64,000 nucleotides of DNA from a bacterium (GTDB lineage: Bacteria > Bacillota > Bacilli > Lactobacillales > Streptococcaceae), in the NCBI GenBank assembly GCA_905221085.1, contig CAJNBT010000006.1, positions 1 to 64,000 of the forward strand, read 5' to 3'. The notes under the pieces were generated by a model, which was not told where the DNA came from, searched no databases, and saw nothing but the letters and a program-made list of their open reading frames with translations. Numbering within the stretch: the first letter of the stretch is position 1; each line of letters starts with the position of its first letter. The position numbers and the translations under genes are program-made. This document shows positions 39,268-49,043 of this stretch, in pieces.

Positions 39268-41008
39268 CTTCTTCTACTTGTAAGCTGAGTTCCTCTAGTT
39301 GTTTGAGAGCAACTGTTGAAGGAGCTTGTGTCATTGGGTCACTTGCCTTATTGTTCTTAGGGAAGGCAATGACTTCACGGATATTTTCTTCTCCTGCTAA
39401 GAGCATGACAAATCGGTCAAGCCCAATAGCCAAACCACCGTGTGGTGGGAAACCATAGTCCATAGCTTCAAGAAGGAAGCCAAACTGGTCATTTGCTTCT
39501 TCGGCTGAGAAACCAAGAGCCTTGAACATACGTTCTTGAAGGTCTTTTTGGTTGATACGAAGGCTACCACCACCAAGTTCATAACCGTTCAAGACGATAT
39601 CGTAAGCAATGGCACGAACCTTAGCCAAATCACCTTCTAATTCGTGAGCAGTCTCTTCTTGTGGAAGAGTAAATGGATGGTGAGCACTCATGTAACGGCC
39701 TTCTTCTTCAGACCATTCAAACATTGGCCAGTCAACCACCCAAAGGAAGTTAAATTTATCGTTATCAATCAAACCAAGCTCTTTGGCAATACGTCCACGA
39801 AGGGCACCGAGCGTTGCATTAGCCACTTCAAGCGTATCTGCCACAAAGAGAACCAAGTCCTTATCTTCAAGCGCAAGTGCTGCTGTCAATTCTGCTTGGA
39901 TGCTAGTCAAGAACTTAGCAACTGGTCCGTTTAATTCTCCATCAACAACCTTGACCCAAGCAAGGCCTTTGGCACCATATTGTTTGGCTACTTCGGTCAT
40001 CTTGTCGATATCTTTACGTGAATAGTTGTCCGCAGCCCCTTTGACCACAATGGCTTTTACAGCAGGTGCTTCTGAGAAGACTTTAAAGTCTACACCTTTG
40101 ACCACTTCTGTCAAGTCCTGAAGCAACATGTCAAAACGAGTATCAGGTTTATCAGAACCGTAAAGAGCCATAGCGTCATCGTATTTCATACGAGGGAATG
40201 GAAGCGTCACTTCAATGCCTTTGGTTTCTTTCATCACGCGCGCAATCAAACCTTCTGTGATATCCTGGATTTCTTGCTCAGTAAGGAAAGACGTTTCCAA
40301 GTCGACCTGGGTAAACTCAGGCTGGCGGTCACCACGCAAGTCCTCGTCACGGAAACATTTAACGATTTGGTAGTAACGGTCAAAACCAGCATTCATCAAG
40401 AGCTGCTTCGTGATTTGTGGACTTTGAGGAAGCGCGTAAAAATGCCCTTTATTGACACGAGATGGTACCAAATAGTCACGCGCCCCTTCAGGCGTTGATT
40501 TAGAAAGGAATGGTGTCTCCACGTCGATAAACTCCAACTCATCCAAGTAGTTGCGGATAGAGTGAGTCACCTTGGCACGAAGTTTAAGATTTTCCAACAT
40601 TTCTGGACGACGAAGGTCAAGGTAACGGTAACGCAAACGCGTATCGTCATTAGCCTCAATACCATCCTTAATCTCAAATGGTGTTGTCTTAGCTGTATTC
40701 AGCACTGTCAGAGCTGTCACGTTTAACTCAACTGAACCAGTTGGTAACTTATCATTGGCTTGCTCACGCGCAGCGACCTGACCAGTCACCTCGATAACAA
40801 ATTCACTACGAAGGCTTTCAGCTGTTTCCATAACATCTGCAGATACTTTTTCAGGGTTGATAACCAACTGCATGATTCCTTCACGGTCACGAAGATCGAT
40901 AAAGATCAAACCACCAAGGTCACGACGACGGCCTACCCATCCTTTCAAGGTTATTTCTTGTCCGATGTGCTCCTCACGAACACGACCAGCATACATACTA
41001 CGTTTCAT
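39245..41008 (-). CDS. aspS: Aspartyl-tRNA synthetase
   Basis: The 587-residue class II synthetase charges tRNA-Asp. Domains in order: N-terminal OB-fold anticodon-binding domain (about 1-105), class II catalytic core with the motif 2 region ([16 protein letters not shown]), a bacterial GAD insertion, and motif 3 ([20 protein letters not shown]). GAGAG lies before the ATG. An extended -10 promoter (41037-41045, TGGTAAAAT) is 28 bp upstream. Confidence 0.96.
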   Translation of the reverse strand: MKRSMYAGRVREEHIGQEITLKGWVGRRRDLGGLIFIDLRDREGIMQLVINPEKVSADVMETAESLRSEFVIEVTGQVAAREQANDKLPTGSVELNVTALTVLNTAKTTPFEIKDGIEANDDTRLRYRYLDLRRPEMLENLKLRAKVTHSIRNYLDELEFIDVETPFLSKSTPEGARDYLVPSRVNKGHFYALPQSPQITKQLLMNAGFDRYYQIVKCFRDEDLRGDRQPEFTQVDLETSFLTEQEIQDITEGLIARVMKETKGIEVTLPFPRMKYDDAMALYGSDKPDTRFDMLLQDLTEVVKGVDFKVFSEAPAVKAIVVKGAADNYSRKDIDKMTEVAKQYGAKGLAWVKVVDGELNGPVAKFLTSIQAELTAALALEDKDLVLFVADTLEVANATLGALRGRIAKELGLIDNDKFNFLWVVDWPMFEWSEEEGRYMSAHHPFTLPQEETAHELEGDLAKVRAIAYDIVLNGYELGGGSLRINQKDLQERMFKALGFSAEEANDQFGFLLEAMDYGFPPHGGLAIGLDRFVMLLAGEENIREVIAFPKNNKASDPMTQAPSTVALKQLEELSLQVEEDETSKTN

Positions 41009-41036
41009 TGTTTCTCTCCTCTTTTATTCTGTTACT

Positions 41037-41045
41037 ATTTTACCA
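41037..41045 (-). promoter_or_regulatory. Extended -10 promoter of aspS
   Basis: TGGTAAAAT on the minus strand (hexamer 41037-41042); no clear -35 element. Confidence 0.5.
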
Positions 41046-41138
41046 TAAAAGCGCAGGCTCTTCATGAAAATCATCAGAAAAGTTTGCCAGTCTTTAAAAA
41101 TAAAGTGAAGACCCTAAAAATTAACACCCATACAAAAA

Positions 41139-41157
41139 TCCGATGAAGTTCATCGGA
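41139..41157. terminator. Terminator after the 76-residue membrane protein gene
   Basis: TCCGATGAA pairs perfectly with TTCATCGGA and is followed by TTTTTG on the minus strand. Confidence 0.85.
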
Positions 41158-41162
41158 CTCTT

Positions 41163-41393
41163 TTATTTTGAATTTTTGCCTGCTTTGCGCTTTTCAGCAA
41201 TTTCGGCTGCCTTTCTCGGCAAGACAATTTCCGTTGTGTAAGCTGTCCCAAAGCGCAAGACACCTGCAATAGGGGCAAAGACTACTGCTAGATAGTTATA
41301 GAAGAAATCGCCCTTAAAGGCATAAGCTAGCGCCCCAATGATGAAAAATAGAACAACTGCTTGAATCACTGCTAATAAAATTACTCGTTTCAT
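41163..41393 (-). CDS. Small two-helix membrane protein, unknown function
   Basis: The 76-residue protein has helices at about 3-25 (VILLAVIQAVVLFFIIGALAYAF) and 31-48, and a basic C-terminal tail. AGGAGG stands 4 bp before the ATG. It has its own TGCTATAAT promoter, whose -10 box overlaps the stop codon of the CPBP gene. Confidence 0.7.
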   Translation of the reverse strand: MKRVILLAVIQAVVLFFIIGALAYAFKGDFFYNYLAVVFAPIAGVLRFGTAYTTEIVLPRKAAEIAEKRKAGKNSK

Positions 41394-41409
41394 GTGACCT
41401 CCTGACTCT

Positions 41410-41418
41410 ATTATAGCA
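41410..41418 (-). promoter_or_regulatory. Extended -10 promoter of the 76-residue gene
   Basis: TGCTATAAT on the minus strand. The expected start is about 10 bases before the ATG, giving a very short leader that contains AGGAGG. Confidence 0.65.
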
Positions 41419-42052
41419 TGAGAATCATCAAAAAGCCGACTAAATTATTCAAAGCGTGGAGAGAAATACTATAGACCAGACCTTTTCTGCTAATATAAGC
41501 CAAGCCCAAACTAAAACCAAGGCTAAAATAGACAAAAAATTGTTGCACATCACCTGGAAAATGAAACAAGGCAAACAGAAGACTAGATACCAGAAGGAAA
41601 AGCAGAGTTTGTTTGCTATTGTCCTGCTTAGGAAAGAGATAGCGCGCTAACATCCCTCTAAAGATAAGTTCTTCCGTCAAAGGAGCAAAAATAACGACCG
41701 CAAAGAATGAGAAAAGTGGTTGAGACAAAGTCAAGTCTATCGCTATTTGCTGATTTACTGAAGGATCATTTGGCAAGAAGAACTGGACAACCAGAGATAA
41801 GAACCAAACCAAGGCAGGAAGCCAAATAAATCGGTTGAAGCCACTCTTCTCAATACGAACAGGACCTTTCTGATACCATTTGTAAATACCGTACACATAA
41901 ACTCCAGCCAAGGCCACATAGAGTAGGGTAACAGCATAGGGTGAAGCACCTAAGGCAAGCGACGTAGTCGCGAGCCCCTGAATGAAGCCATAGATGAATA
42001 AAAAGGATAGAATGGCTAGAAGAAACCAGCCAAGATTTTTAAGTAATTTCAT
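41411..42052 (-). CDS. CPBP family intramembrane metalloprotease
   Basis: The 213-residue membrane protein has the family motifs EELIFRG (double glutamate plus Arg) and FALFHFP (His), which form the metal site within membrane helices. Such proteins act in prenyl-protein-like cleavage or in self-immunity to bacteriocins. It is the last gene of a compact operon with an ABC transporter and small membrane proteins, which favours an immunity or peptide-processing role. AGGAG precedes the ATG. Confidence 0.85.
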   Translation of the reverse strand: MKLLKNLGWFLLAILSFLFIYGFIQGLATTSLALGASPYAVTLLYVALAGVYVYGIYKWYQKGPVRIEKSGFNRFIWLPALVWFLSLVVQFFLPNDPSVNQQIAIDLTLSQPLFSFFAVVIFAPLTEELIFRGMLARYLFPKQDNSKQTLLFLLVSSLLFALFHFPGDVQQFFVYFSLGFSLGLAYISRKGLVYSISLHALNNLVGFLMILML

Positions 42053-42061
42053 AAAAGACTC

Positions 42062-42760
42062 CTATCTTGCTTTATAGCTGTTTTTCAATACAAAGAGGTT
42101 TGCTATCCCTAACACAAGTACCCATGCAAGTAACATGCCGATATTAGAAAAGGATATTTCTCCACCTTTTTGATTTAAAAGATTTACAATAGGACCGACG
42201 AACGAGTAATCTAACACTTTCTGAGCCGTATCATTTTGAAGAGCAATTATAGGTAAAAAAGATACGATTAGCATAGGGAAGATACTATAAACTTGCGCTT
42301 TAGATTGAGTATCTGACACCGCACCGATTAGAAGGTTGAGAAAAATAACACTAATAGTTGCTAAGACCAAATAGATAACGTAGGCAACTAAATAACCAGA
42401 TACATCTACTCTAAGATAGATGGGAAGTACAATCATAGCAAGTAACATTATCAGAATAGGGAGAACAAGCATACTGAAAGTATATTCTGTTGCTGTCACA
42501 CCACTTAGGATGAGTGATTTCAGATTTCGTTTTTCCTTATCTTCTGCCATCATAATCGATACCATATAACCACTTCCCATACTCAAGACCATGGTCAAAC
42601 TCGTAGAGAGGAGAAACATACTCAATTCTCCATTCTTATTCATGAATTCATTATATAAAACAGCAATACCAAAAGGCATCAATAAAGTCGCCAACAAAGA
42701 TGAATTGCTAATAAGGACTTGTAATCTTAACCATAGTAGGGCATTTAATTTTCTAAACAT
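42062..42760 (-). CDS. ABC transporter permease
   Basis: The 232-residue protein has six predicted membrane helices, as in ABC-2 type permeases of peptide or drug exporters. It overlaps the upstream ATPase gene by 8 bp, and AGGAGA is inside that gene's end. Cargo is unknown. Confidence 0.8.
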   Translation of the reverse strand: MFRKLNALLWLRLQVLISNSSLLATLLMPFGIAVLYNEFMNKNGELSMFLLSTSLTMVLSMGSGYMVSIMMAEDKEKRNLKSLILSGVTATEYTFSMLVLPILIMLLAMIVLPIYLRVDVSGYLVAYVIYLVLATISVIFLNLLIGAVSDTQSKAQVYSIFPMLIVSFLPIIALQNDTAQKVLDYSFVGPIVNLLNQKGGEISFSNIGMLLAWVLVLGIANLFVLKNSYKAR

Positions 42761-43577
42761 CTAACTTTTCTCCTGTCAATCTGATAAAGATTTCTTCTAG
42801 AGTTGGCTCACAAGAGTGAACCACCATCAAATCTGTCGTGTCTAAATGTGGCAATTCTTCAAATGGAACTATCTGTTCTCGTCCATCGTTATAAACCACA
42901 CGTACTTTCTTATCCACATGGTACTTCTGGATAATATCTTGCGGACTTCCATACTCTATTAAATTACCCTTATTTAAAAGAGATAAGCGATCACAAAGCA
43001 GAGTTGCTTCATGCATATCATGCGTGGTCAGAAAGATAGTTGTCCCCGCCTGCTTTAATTCTTGAAGTAGGGTATGAATCATCTTAGATGTTGTAGGGTC
43101 TAAGCCACTGGTTGGCTCATCAAGGAAGAGAATCTTAGGAGCATTCAGAAGGGCACGAGCCAAGAACATTCGTTGTTTCATTCCAGTAGATAACTTTTCT
43201 GCGATAATATCTTTAGCATCTGCCAATCCAACCTGTTGAAGCACCTGATTTACTCTATCTGCCTTGAGGCCATATAACTTAGCATAGATGAGAAGATTTT
43301 TGTAAAGACTCATCTTTTCATAAAAACCACTACCATCACTAACAATACCAATTTGTTCCAAATCATTTGAGGTTAAATCTTGAGAATTCTTGCCTAACAA
43401 AACTGTTTTACCTTGATCTGCAGCCAACTGACCTGTCAAGACATTGATCATGGTTGTTTTACCTGAGCCAGAAGGACCAAGAAAACCAAAGATTTCACCC
43501 TCCTTAATCTCAAAAGAAATCTGATGAAGAGCTTTTTTGCTCCCAAAACTTTTGCTTACATTTTCAACACGAATCAT
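42753..43577 (-). CDS. ABC transporter ATP-binding protein
   Basis: The 274-residue ATPase has Walker A GPSGSGKTT, a signature KLSTGMKQR (LSTGM in place of LSGGQ, common in bacitracin/lantibiotic-immunity-type ATPases), Walker B ILFLDEPTSGLDP and the H-loop TTHDM. A C-terminal extension of about 60 residues follows. With the adjacent permease it forms an export system. AAGGAG precedes the ATG. Confidence 0.88.
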   Translation of the reverse strand: MIRVENVSKSFGSKKALHQISFEIKEGEIFGFLGPSGSGKTTMINVLTGQLAADQGKTVLLGKNSQDLTSNDLEQIGIVSDGSGFYEKMSLYKNLLIYAKLYGLKADRVNQVLQQVGLADAKDIIAEKLSTGMKQRMFLARALLNAPKILFLDEPTSGLDPTTSKMIHTLLQELKQAGTTIFLTTHDMHEATLLCDRLSLLNKGNLIEYGSPQDIIQKYHVDKKVRVVYNDGREQIVPFEELPHLDTTDLMVVHSCEPTLEEIFIRLTGEKLDV

Positions 43578-43587
43578 AGAAACTCCT

Positions 43588-44328
43588 TTATTTAAAATAA
43601 CGTTTCACCATAGGCAACTGCATCACACCGATATAAATATGGATCACTCCTACCAGCAAGAAAGCTAGTAACTGAATCTCTCCTGTCAGCAAGGAAAAGA
43701 GAGCAATCAAAAAGTAGAGACCTGGCAAGACATATTGGTTTAATTGGAATAAAATTCGAAAACTCTGTTCCAAATTAGCCTGGCGCTCCCCCTCATCGTA
43801 AGAATTGACATAGTCTAAATAATCCTTTGGTGTAGAGAAAAATGCCAAATCAAACTGACGAACAATCGCAATAGTCTTATAAAAATATTTTTGAGCATTA
43901 AAAATCAACACTAATCCCAAAAAAGAAAGAGGTAAGATTAGATTGCTTCTATCTAGTACAATCACTTCACTTCCTGAAATAAAGAGAGCCAATAAAATCG
44001 CTACACTTGTAATATGAAAAGCAATAGTTCCAAACTCAAGATTACGATTCATTTGCACATAATAGGTTTCATTCATATCATCATCCATTTCCTCTTGATA
44101 CAAGGAGTGAAATTTTCTGCTTTTCTTTAGGAAATTGAAAGTCAAAAGAAGACTAATGAAACCTATCAGTAAACAAATACCTGATATCCATGGTAGCAAG
44201 ACTTTCACATCTAACATAATTTCGTGGGATTCAGCACGTGCCTTAAACATCCCTACAAACATGCCCAAGAAACCTCCCAAGACAACAGACATCAAAAATA
44301 ACAATCCACGTTTCTTTTTCTTTTTCAT
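43588..44328 (-). CDS. DUF3169-type membrane protein
   Basis: The roughly 246-residue protein starts with a basic stretch and has about six membrane helices. I recognise it as the DUF3169 type, often found beside XRE regulators and ABC transporters; its role is unknown. I chose the second ATG (44328) because AGGAG is 7 bp upstream of it, but only 1 bp from the ATG at 44334. Confidence 0.72.
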   Translation of the reverse strand: MKKKKKRGLLFLMSVVLGGFLGMFVGMFKARAESHEIMLDVKVLLPWISGICLLIGFISLLLTFNFLKKSRKFHSLYQEEMDDDMNETYYVQMNRNLEFGTIAFHITSVAILLALFISGSEVIVLDRSNLILPLSFLGLVLIFNAQKYFYKTIAIVRQFDLAFFSTPKDYLDYVNSYDEGERQANLEQSFRILFQLNQYVLPGLYFLIALFSLLTGEIQLLAFLLVGVIHIYIGVMQLPMVKRYFK

Positions 44329-44330
44329 AT

Positions 44331-44531
44331 TCATTCTCCTTTTTCACTTGCTAAATTGTTTGCTTTCTTTTCAATCCAGTCAATTACTGGGATAAGAGCA
44401 AAGTAAGCCCAAATAAATTGGTCACTGTAATAGAGATCAAACCATCCTAGATTTGTTCCAATTAGTAGACACAGGCTGACTAATAGAGCTATGGCAACTA
44501 CATAATAGATTACTTTAAACTTGTTCATCAT
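44331..44531 (-). CDS. Small two-helix membrane protein (paralogue of the next gene)
   Basis: The 66-residue protein begins NKFKVIYYVVAIALLVS and has two membrane helices with a short polar tail. It is clearly related to the adjacent 62-residue protein (NKYRVIYYMSVLALIVN), so the pair arose by tandem duplication. GAGGAG precedes two adjacent ATGs, either of which could serve. Confidence 0.7.
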   Translation of the reverse strand: MMNKFKVIYYVVAIALLVSLCLLIGTNLGWFDLYYSDQFIWAYFALIPVIDWIEKKANNLASEKGE

Positions 44532-44703
44532 TTTTCTCCTCTTTCTTCAACCGATTGAAAATGGACAAGAGGGCCAAATTAAGCCAAAACAAATACTTAC
44601 TTTCAACAAAATAGAACCACCCCAGTAATGTTCCAACCATAGCGAAAGCATTCACAATGAGGGCAAGAACACTCATATAATAAATCACTCTATACTTGTT
44701 CAT
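44515..44703 (-). CDS. Small two-helix membrane protein (paralogue)
   Basis: The 62-residue protein starts at the ATG at 44703, overlapping the regulator's TGA by one base (TGATG), with GGAGG upstream. Helices lie at about 5-25 and 30-47. It overlaps the following gene by 17 bp. Function is unknown; placement with an XRE regulator and ABC exporter suggests immunity or a membrane-stress role. Confidence 0.7.
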   Translation of the reverse strand: MNKYRVIYYMSVLALIVNAFAMVGTLLGWFYFVESKYLFWLNLALLSIFNRLKKEEKNDEQV

Positions 44704-44909
44704 CACTCGTCCTCCTCTAAGCGAAATACCGATTCGACTGTTTCGCTGAAAATTTGGGATATTTTCAGGGCAATGATAATGGATGGGGTGTACTCATCCC
44801 GTTCTAGTAGGCTAATGGTCTGTCTAGAAACCCCAGCTAGCTTGGCTAGGTCGGTTTGATTGAGACCATCGCGAGCCCGAAGCTCTTTTAGACGATTTTT
44901 AAGTTGCAT
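44703..44909 (-). CDS. XRE-family regulator, compact Cro/CI type
   Basis: The 68-residue protein is little more than a helix-turn-helix (LNQTDLAKLAGVSRQTISLLE) with a short tail, like the YgzD/YozG type that represses its own operon. I chose the ATG at 44909 with AGGTG upstream; a GTG three codons earlier also opens the frame. It sits between the 104-residue protein and the small membrane genes, all in one transcript. Confidence 0.85.
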   Translation of the reverse strand: MQLKNRLKELRARDGLNQTDLAKLAGVSRQTISLLERDEYTPSIIIALKISQIFSETVESVFRLEEDE

Positions 44910-44918
44910 GTTACACAC

Positions 44919-45233
44919 CTACTCTCCGTCAAATTCAACGGTTTGGATATCCTCAATGCGTTGTAATTTGAATTTTTCTTTTCCCGTATTATCTACACGT
45001 CGTAGCTTTACCCATTCCTCATCAACATCCACAACTTCCCAGTTATCTGGCCCAATATACACTCCCGTTATAATTGGTTTCTTTCCAATCATTTCTTGCA
45101 ATAATCTTGACATTTCTGCGTTTCCTTTCTCTTTTCGCTCAAGTTTTTTGATTTTATTCTCTAGTTTCTTGATTTTTTTAGAATTATTAGAATAAAAGAA
45201 AATCATAAATAGTATAAATACTAGTAGCCACAT
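44919..45233 (-). CDS. Membrane-anchored coiled-coil protein, unknown
   Basis: The roughly 104-residue protein has one N-terminal helix (WLLVFILFMIFFYS), a short Lys/Glu-rich coiled coil (about 17-35) and a small C-terminal beta-type domain that may bind a ligand. I chose the ATG at 45233, 5 bp after AGGAG; the frame opens much earlier without a site. It is the first gene of the operon. Confidence 0.65.
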   Translation of the reverse strand: MWLLVFILFMIFFYSNNSKKIKKLENKIKKLERKEKGNAEMSRLLQEMIGKKPIITGVYIGPDNWEVVDVDEEWVKLRRVDNTGKEKFKLQRIEDIQTVEFDGE

Positions 45234-45272
45234 CATAGCTCCTTTCTGATTCCTATTTCTTAACTTGAATTT

Positions 45273-45301
45273 ATTGTAACACATCTTTTTCTTTTTGACA
45301 A
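45273..45301 (-). promoter_or_regulatory. Promoter of the XRE/ABC/CPBP operon
   Basis: TTGTCA (45296-45301), 17-bp spacer, extended -10 TGTTACAAT (hexamer 45273-45278) on the minus strand. Confidence 0.8.
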
Positions 45302-45350
45302 GCATATTTGTCAAAAAGTTTATGATTTTTGTCATTTTGCAAAAGAAAAA

Positions 45351-45372
45351 GGTCAGGGATAAAATCCTGACC
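45351..45372 (-). terminator. Terminator of hisS
   Basis: GGTCAGG pairs with CCTGACC across 8 bases and is followed on the minus strand by TTTTTCTTTT. Confidence 0.88.
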
Positions 45373-45385
45373 AGTTTATCTGTTA

Positions 45386-46666
45386 TTAAAATCCTAGTTT
45401 CTCAAAGATTTCTGAGAAGTTTTGGCTGATTGCATCAAGTGACACTTGCACTTCTTCTCGGGTTTGGTTGTTCTTGACCGTCACTTGTCCGCTTTCGACT
45501 TCGCTCTCTCCTAGGGTGATGAGGGTCTTAGCCGCAAAGACATCGGCTGACTTGAACTGAGCTTTGAGCTTACGGTTGAGGTAATCACGCTCTGCTTTGA
45601 AACCTTGTTGGCGAATGGCTTGCACCAATTCCAAGGCCTTGACATTTGCTCCTTCGCCCAAGACTGCGATATAAACATCTAGGGCGTTTTCGATAGGGAG
45701 GACCACACCTTGCTTTTCAAGAATGAGAAGCAGGCGCTCTACACCAAGTCCAAAACCAAATCCAGCAGTTTCAGGGCCTCCAAAGTAAGAAACCAAACCA
45801 TCGTAGCGACCACCCGCACAGACTGTCAAGTCATTGCCCTCAATCTCTGTGATAAACTCGAAAATGGTGTGGTTGTAGTAGTCCAGACCACGCACCATAT
45901 TGGTATCGATGATGTAGTCTACTCCAAGATTTTCCAACATCTGACGCACAGCATCAAAATGAGCTTGACTTTCTTCATCAAGGAAGTCCAAGATAGAAGG
46001 CGCATTCTCTACTGCTACCTTGTCTTCTTTTTCCTTAGAGTCCAAGACACGGAGAGGATTTTCCTCCAAACGACGTTGGCTATCCTTAGACAAGGTCTCC
46101 TTGAGCGGTGTCAAATAGTCAATTAAGGCTTGGCGGTAGGCCGCACGGCTCTCAGGATTTCCAAGAGTGTTGAGGTGCAACTTAACACCTTGAATACCGA
46201 TTTCTTTCAAGAAATGGGCTGCCATCGCGATTGTTTCCACATCGGTAGCTGGATTACTAGAGCCAAAACACTCAACACCAATCTGGTGGAACTGGCGCAA
46301 ACGCCCTGCCTGTGGACGCTCATAGCGGAACATAGGGCCCATGTAGTAGAACTTACTTGGCTTTTGCACTTCTGGAGCGAAAAGTTTATTTTCCACATAG
46401 GAACGGACAACGGGTGCAGTTCCTTCTGGACGGAGGGTGATATGGCGGTCACCCTTGTCATAGAAGTCATACATTTCCTTGGTTACGATATCCGTTGTAT
46501 CTCCGACAGAGCGACTGATAACCTCGTAATGCTCAAAAATAGGCGTGCGCACTTCTGCGTAGTTATAGCGCTTGAAAATCTCACGGGCAAAGCCCTCAAC
46601 GTACTGCCACTTGGCAGATTCAGCAGGTAAAATATCCTGCGTTCCTTTTGGTTTTTGTAATTTCAT
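45386..46666 (-). CDS. hisS: Histidyl-tRNA synthetase
   Basis: The 426-residue class II synthetase charges tRNA-His. It opens with [10 protein letters not shown]. Motif 2 lies at [17 protein letters not shown], histidine-binding motifs at [12 protein letters not shown] and CAGGRYDGL, and motif 3 at [12 protein letters not shown]; an anticodon-binding domain closes the protein (about 330-426). GGACACCC-type spacing upstream of the ATG is modest. It appears to be transcribed alone, toward the XRE/ABC operon. Confidence 0.96.
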   Translation of the reverse strand: MKLQKPKGTQDILPAESAKWQYVEGFAREIFKRYNYAEVRTPIFEHYEVISRSVGDTTDIVTKEMYDFYDKGDRHITLRPEGTAPVVRSYVENKLFAPEVQKPSKFYYMGPMFRYERPQAGRLRQFHQIGVECFGSSNPATDVETIAMAAHFLKEIGIQGVKLHLNTLGNPESRAAYRQALIDYLTPLKETLSKDSQRRLEENPLRVLDSKEKEDKVAVENAPSILDFLDEESQAHFDAVRQMLENLGVDYIIDTNMVRGLDYYNHTIFEFITEIEGNDLTVCAGGRYDGLVSYFGGPETAGFGFGLGVERLLLILEKQGVVLPIENALDVYIAVLGEGANVKALELVQAIRQQGFKAERDYLNRKLKAQFKSADVFAAKTLITLGESEVESGQVTVKNNQTREEVQVSLDAISQNFSEIFEKLGF

Positions 46667-46743
46667 AGGGTGTCCTCTTTAAACTTAATAGTCTTATTTT
46701 ACCATAAATAAAGGGATTAAAACAGTGAGAAAAAAATTAGGAT

Positions 46744-47991
46744 TTAGATATCATTTTTAAGATTAATAACTGTTAAAAGAATAGCTAGCAAGGAAAGACC
46801 AACAAATAGCATCCAAGTCAACTGTATATTCCATACGGCTACAAGTGAAAAACAAGCTGTTCCCACAGGTATGGATAAGGTAAACAATAAGCCTAAAAAA
46901 TTACTGGTACGAGCTAGAACCTCTGGGGCTAGATTTTTCATGAGCATGGCACTAATCTTTGGTGAAACTTTACCAGACACATACAGAGTAAAGAAGAGAA
47001 ATAGCAAACCAAGTACGATCTGATTGAATAAATTAGCCAGACCAACTAGACTAAGTCCTACGGTCGCCCACATCATCAATCTAGGCAGGGACTGCTTCCC
47101 AAAATAATCATTGCCCGTAAGGCTACTGATGATGACTGCTACTAAAGCACAGACTTGACTGATAAATAGTGACTCCGTGTAAGAAAAATTCAAGAGAGAA
47201 TGGCTCAAAAAGAAGATATTGTAGATGCCTCCTAAGGAACCACCCAAGGCATTAATCAGCAAGACAGCAAAGATCATGAATCCAAAGTTTTTCTGTCCAC
47301 TTTTAAGAAAAACAAGGCGTAAATTTCGATAAATCGTTAGAAATTGGTCTTTGATAGAAAGCTTCTCATTTTTTAGTGATTCACCATCAGCAGATGAAAT
47401 TGACAGGCTTAACTTGCTTCTTCCTAGAAAGAGAATAAAGGCTGATACTAGGAAAAAGCAGGCATTGATTCCCGCAACGAGGGAAAAATTGTTGACCGAT
47501 AGACCTAAGAGCCAGACTCCAAAAGCTTGACCACCAATAGCTGAAATATAGGTGATGAACTGGGAAAAAGAATAAGCTTCCATCAAATCATCTTCAGCTA
47601 CTTTTTCCTTAATGAGAGGCATGCGCAAACCACCAGCAAAATCACTGATGACATCACTAATGACATTGATCGAACACAGGCTAGAAAAGGCAAAGAGACT
47701 AGCTTGCTGAACAACTAAGGCTGCTAGAAAAAATAAAACCGCCTGAAACAAACCGCTATAGACCATCCATTTGACCTTGGCCCTCGTGTAATCTGCCCGA
47801 ATCCCTACAAAAACTGTAAAGAGAGTCGGAATAATCATGACAATATTCGCCATAGCAACAGCAAAGGAGGCTTGTGGCAAGGTCGATGCATAGACGATAA
47901 ATACCAGATTAAAAATCGAAGCACCAAAAGCATTGAAGAAGCGTGACAAAGTCAAGAGTCGATAAGCTTGATTTCTGAACAATAGTTTCAT
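46744..47991 (-). CDS. MFS transporter
   Basis: The 415-residue protein has 12 predicted membrane helices and the loop 2-3 region of major facilitator exporters (FVGIRADYTRAKVK). The fold resembles drug or macrolide efflux proteins of streptococci (MFS_3 type). GGGAGA precedes the ATG, and TGCTATACT lies at the promoter. The rgg regulator gene lies just upstream on the same strand, so it probably controls this gene. Cargo is unknown. Confidence 0.82.
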   Translation of the reverse strand: MKLLFRNQAYRLLTLSRFFNAFGASIFNLVFIVYASTLPQASFAVAMANIVMIIPTLFTVFVGIRADYTRAKVKWMVYSGLFQAVLFFLAALVVQQASLFAFSSLCSINVISDVISDFAGGLRMPLIKEKVAEDDLMEAYSFSQFITYISAIGGQAFGVWLLGLSVNNFSLVAGINACFFLVSAFILFLGRSKLSLSISSADGESLKNEKLSIKDQFLTIYRNLRLVFLKSGQKNFGFMIFAVLLINALGGSLGGIYNIFFLSHSLLNFSYTESLFISQVCALVAVIISSLTGNDYFGKQSLPRLMMWATVGLSLVGLANLFNQIVLGLLFLFFTLYVSGKVSPKISAMLMKNLAPEVLARTSNFLGLLFTLSIPVGTACFSLVAVWNIQLTWMLFVGLSLLAILLTVINLKNDI

Positions 47992-48108
47992 AGGTAATCT
48001 CCCTTCTTGTTCGAAGTTTTATGTGAAGTATGACTATAGTATAGCACTTAGAAATTTTAGAGAAAAAACTTTTGAATATATGCAACAAATAAAATGAGAA
48101 AAAAGAAA

Positions 48109-48154
48109 CGATAGAATTTCTCCAGTGACACGAGAGAGCCCAACAGTTCTATCG
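48109..48154 (-). terminator. Terminator of the rgg gene
   Basis: CGATAGAA pairs with TTCTATCG, with an inner CTCTC/GAGA helix, and the minus strand continues TTTCTTTTTTC. Confidence 0.75.
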
Positions 48155-48191
48155 CTTAAAATTTTAAATTATTTTCTTGGTTTGCAGATAT

Positions 48192-49043
48192 TCAAGAATC
48201 GGGAGTTTTTCTATAGTATTCGGCAGATTTGTTACAGCCAAGCATCTCAAAAATACGGACAGCATTCTCCATCTTTTTCTGGCCTTCCTTGACTCTACCT
48301 TGCTTGCTATCAAGGAGACCTTCCGCCCACAAATAGACCGTTCGGAAATAGGTTTCATTTTCATTGTAGAAATGCTCTTCGATAACACGTTTAAAATAAG
48401 AGGCATTGGTAAATTCTTCACACTCAATGCTGGCTAGAAAACCATTCAATAGTATAGTGTGAAAAAGGTTTCGATTGCCAGACATTTCCATTAGAAAATC
48501 AGATTTACGTACCATCTCTCTAACATACCTAGTAAAAAGAGAAACAGATAGAAATGGTGAACTGATTGAAAACAAATTGAGTTCATAGATTCCCCAAATC
48601 TCGGTAGAAAACAGGTAATCATGAAGGACTTTTCCTTCCTCTGCCGTTAACTCTACCCTTTCATCCAGGCTCTTCATATAAGACTTGATAATAATAGCAT
48701 TTAGGACATGTTTCTGTTTGTTGTGAAAATGGGCATGCTTTTGATACTCCCTGCGATACAAGTCCTCAAGCGGAGCTATATTCTTTGGATTCAAGACATC
48801 TATGATTTCTTTTCTCAACTCAGAATCTGTATCATGCTGAAAACCTCTCGCCAGAAAGAGGATTTCCTCCACACTGGCAGATATATTTTCTAGGGCAAAT
48901 AGAAACTTTTCTACCGAAAGTTCACTCTGACCTGTTTCAAAGCGGGACAACATAGACGGAGAAAATTGTCCCCCAGTCGCCTGTCTCAGCGAGATATTTC
49001 TTGACTCTCGTAATTGTCTAAAAACTTTTCCAATCTGCTCCAT
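48192..49043 (-). CDS. Rgg/GadR/MutR-family transcriptional regulator
   Basis: The 283-residue regulator has an N-terminal XRE helix-turn-helix (ISLRQATGGQFSPSMLSRFE) and a long alpha-helical TPR-like domain that in Rgg proteins senses short hydrophobic peptides. I found no such peptide gene next to it, so it may be a stand-alone Rgg. The MFS gene downstream is the likely target. The C-terminus may be affected by a frameshift: another frame continues with 17 plausible residues past the stop. Confidence 0.87.
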   Translation of the reverse strand: MEQIGKVFRQLRESRNISLRQATGGQFSPSMLSRFETGQSELSVEKFLFALENISASVEEILFLARGFQHDTDSELRKEIIDVLNPKNIAPLEDLYRREYQKHAHFHNKQKHVLNAIIIKSYMKSLDERVELTAEEGKVLHDYLFSTEIWGIYELNLFSISSPFLSVSLFTRYVREMVRKSDFLMEMSGNRNLFHTILLNGFLASIECEEFTNASYFKRVIEEHFYNENETYFRTVYLWAEGLLDSKQGRVKEGQKKMENAVRIFEMLGCNKSAEYYRKTPDS

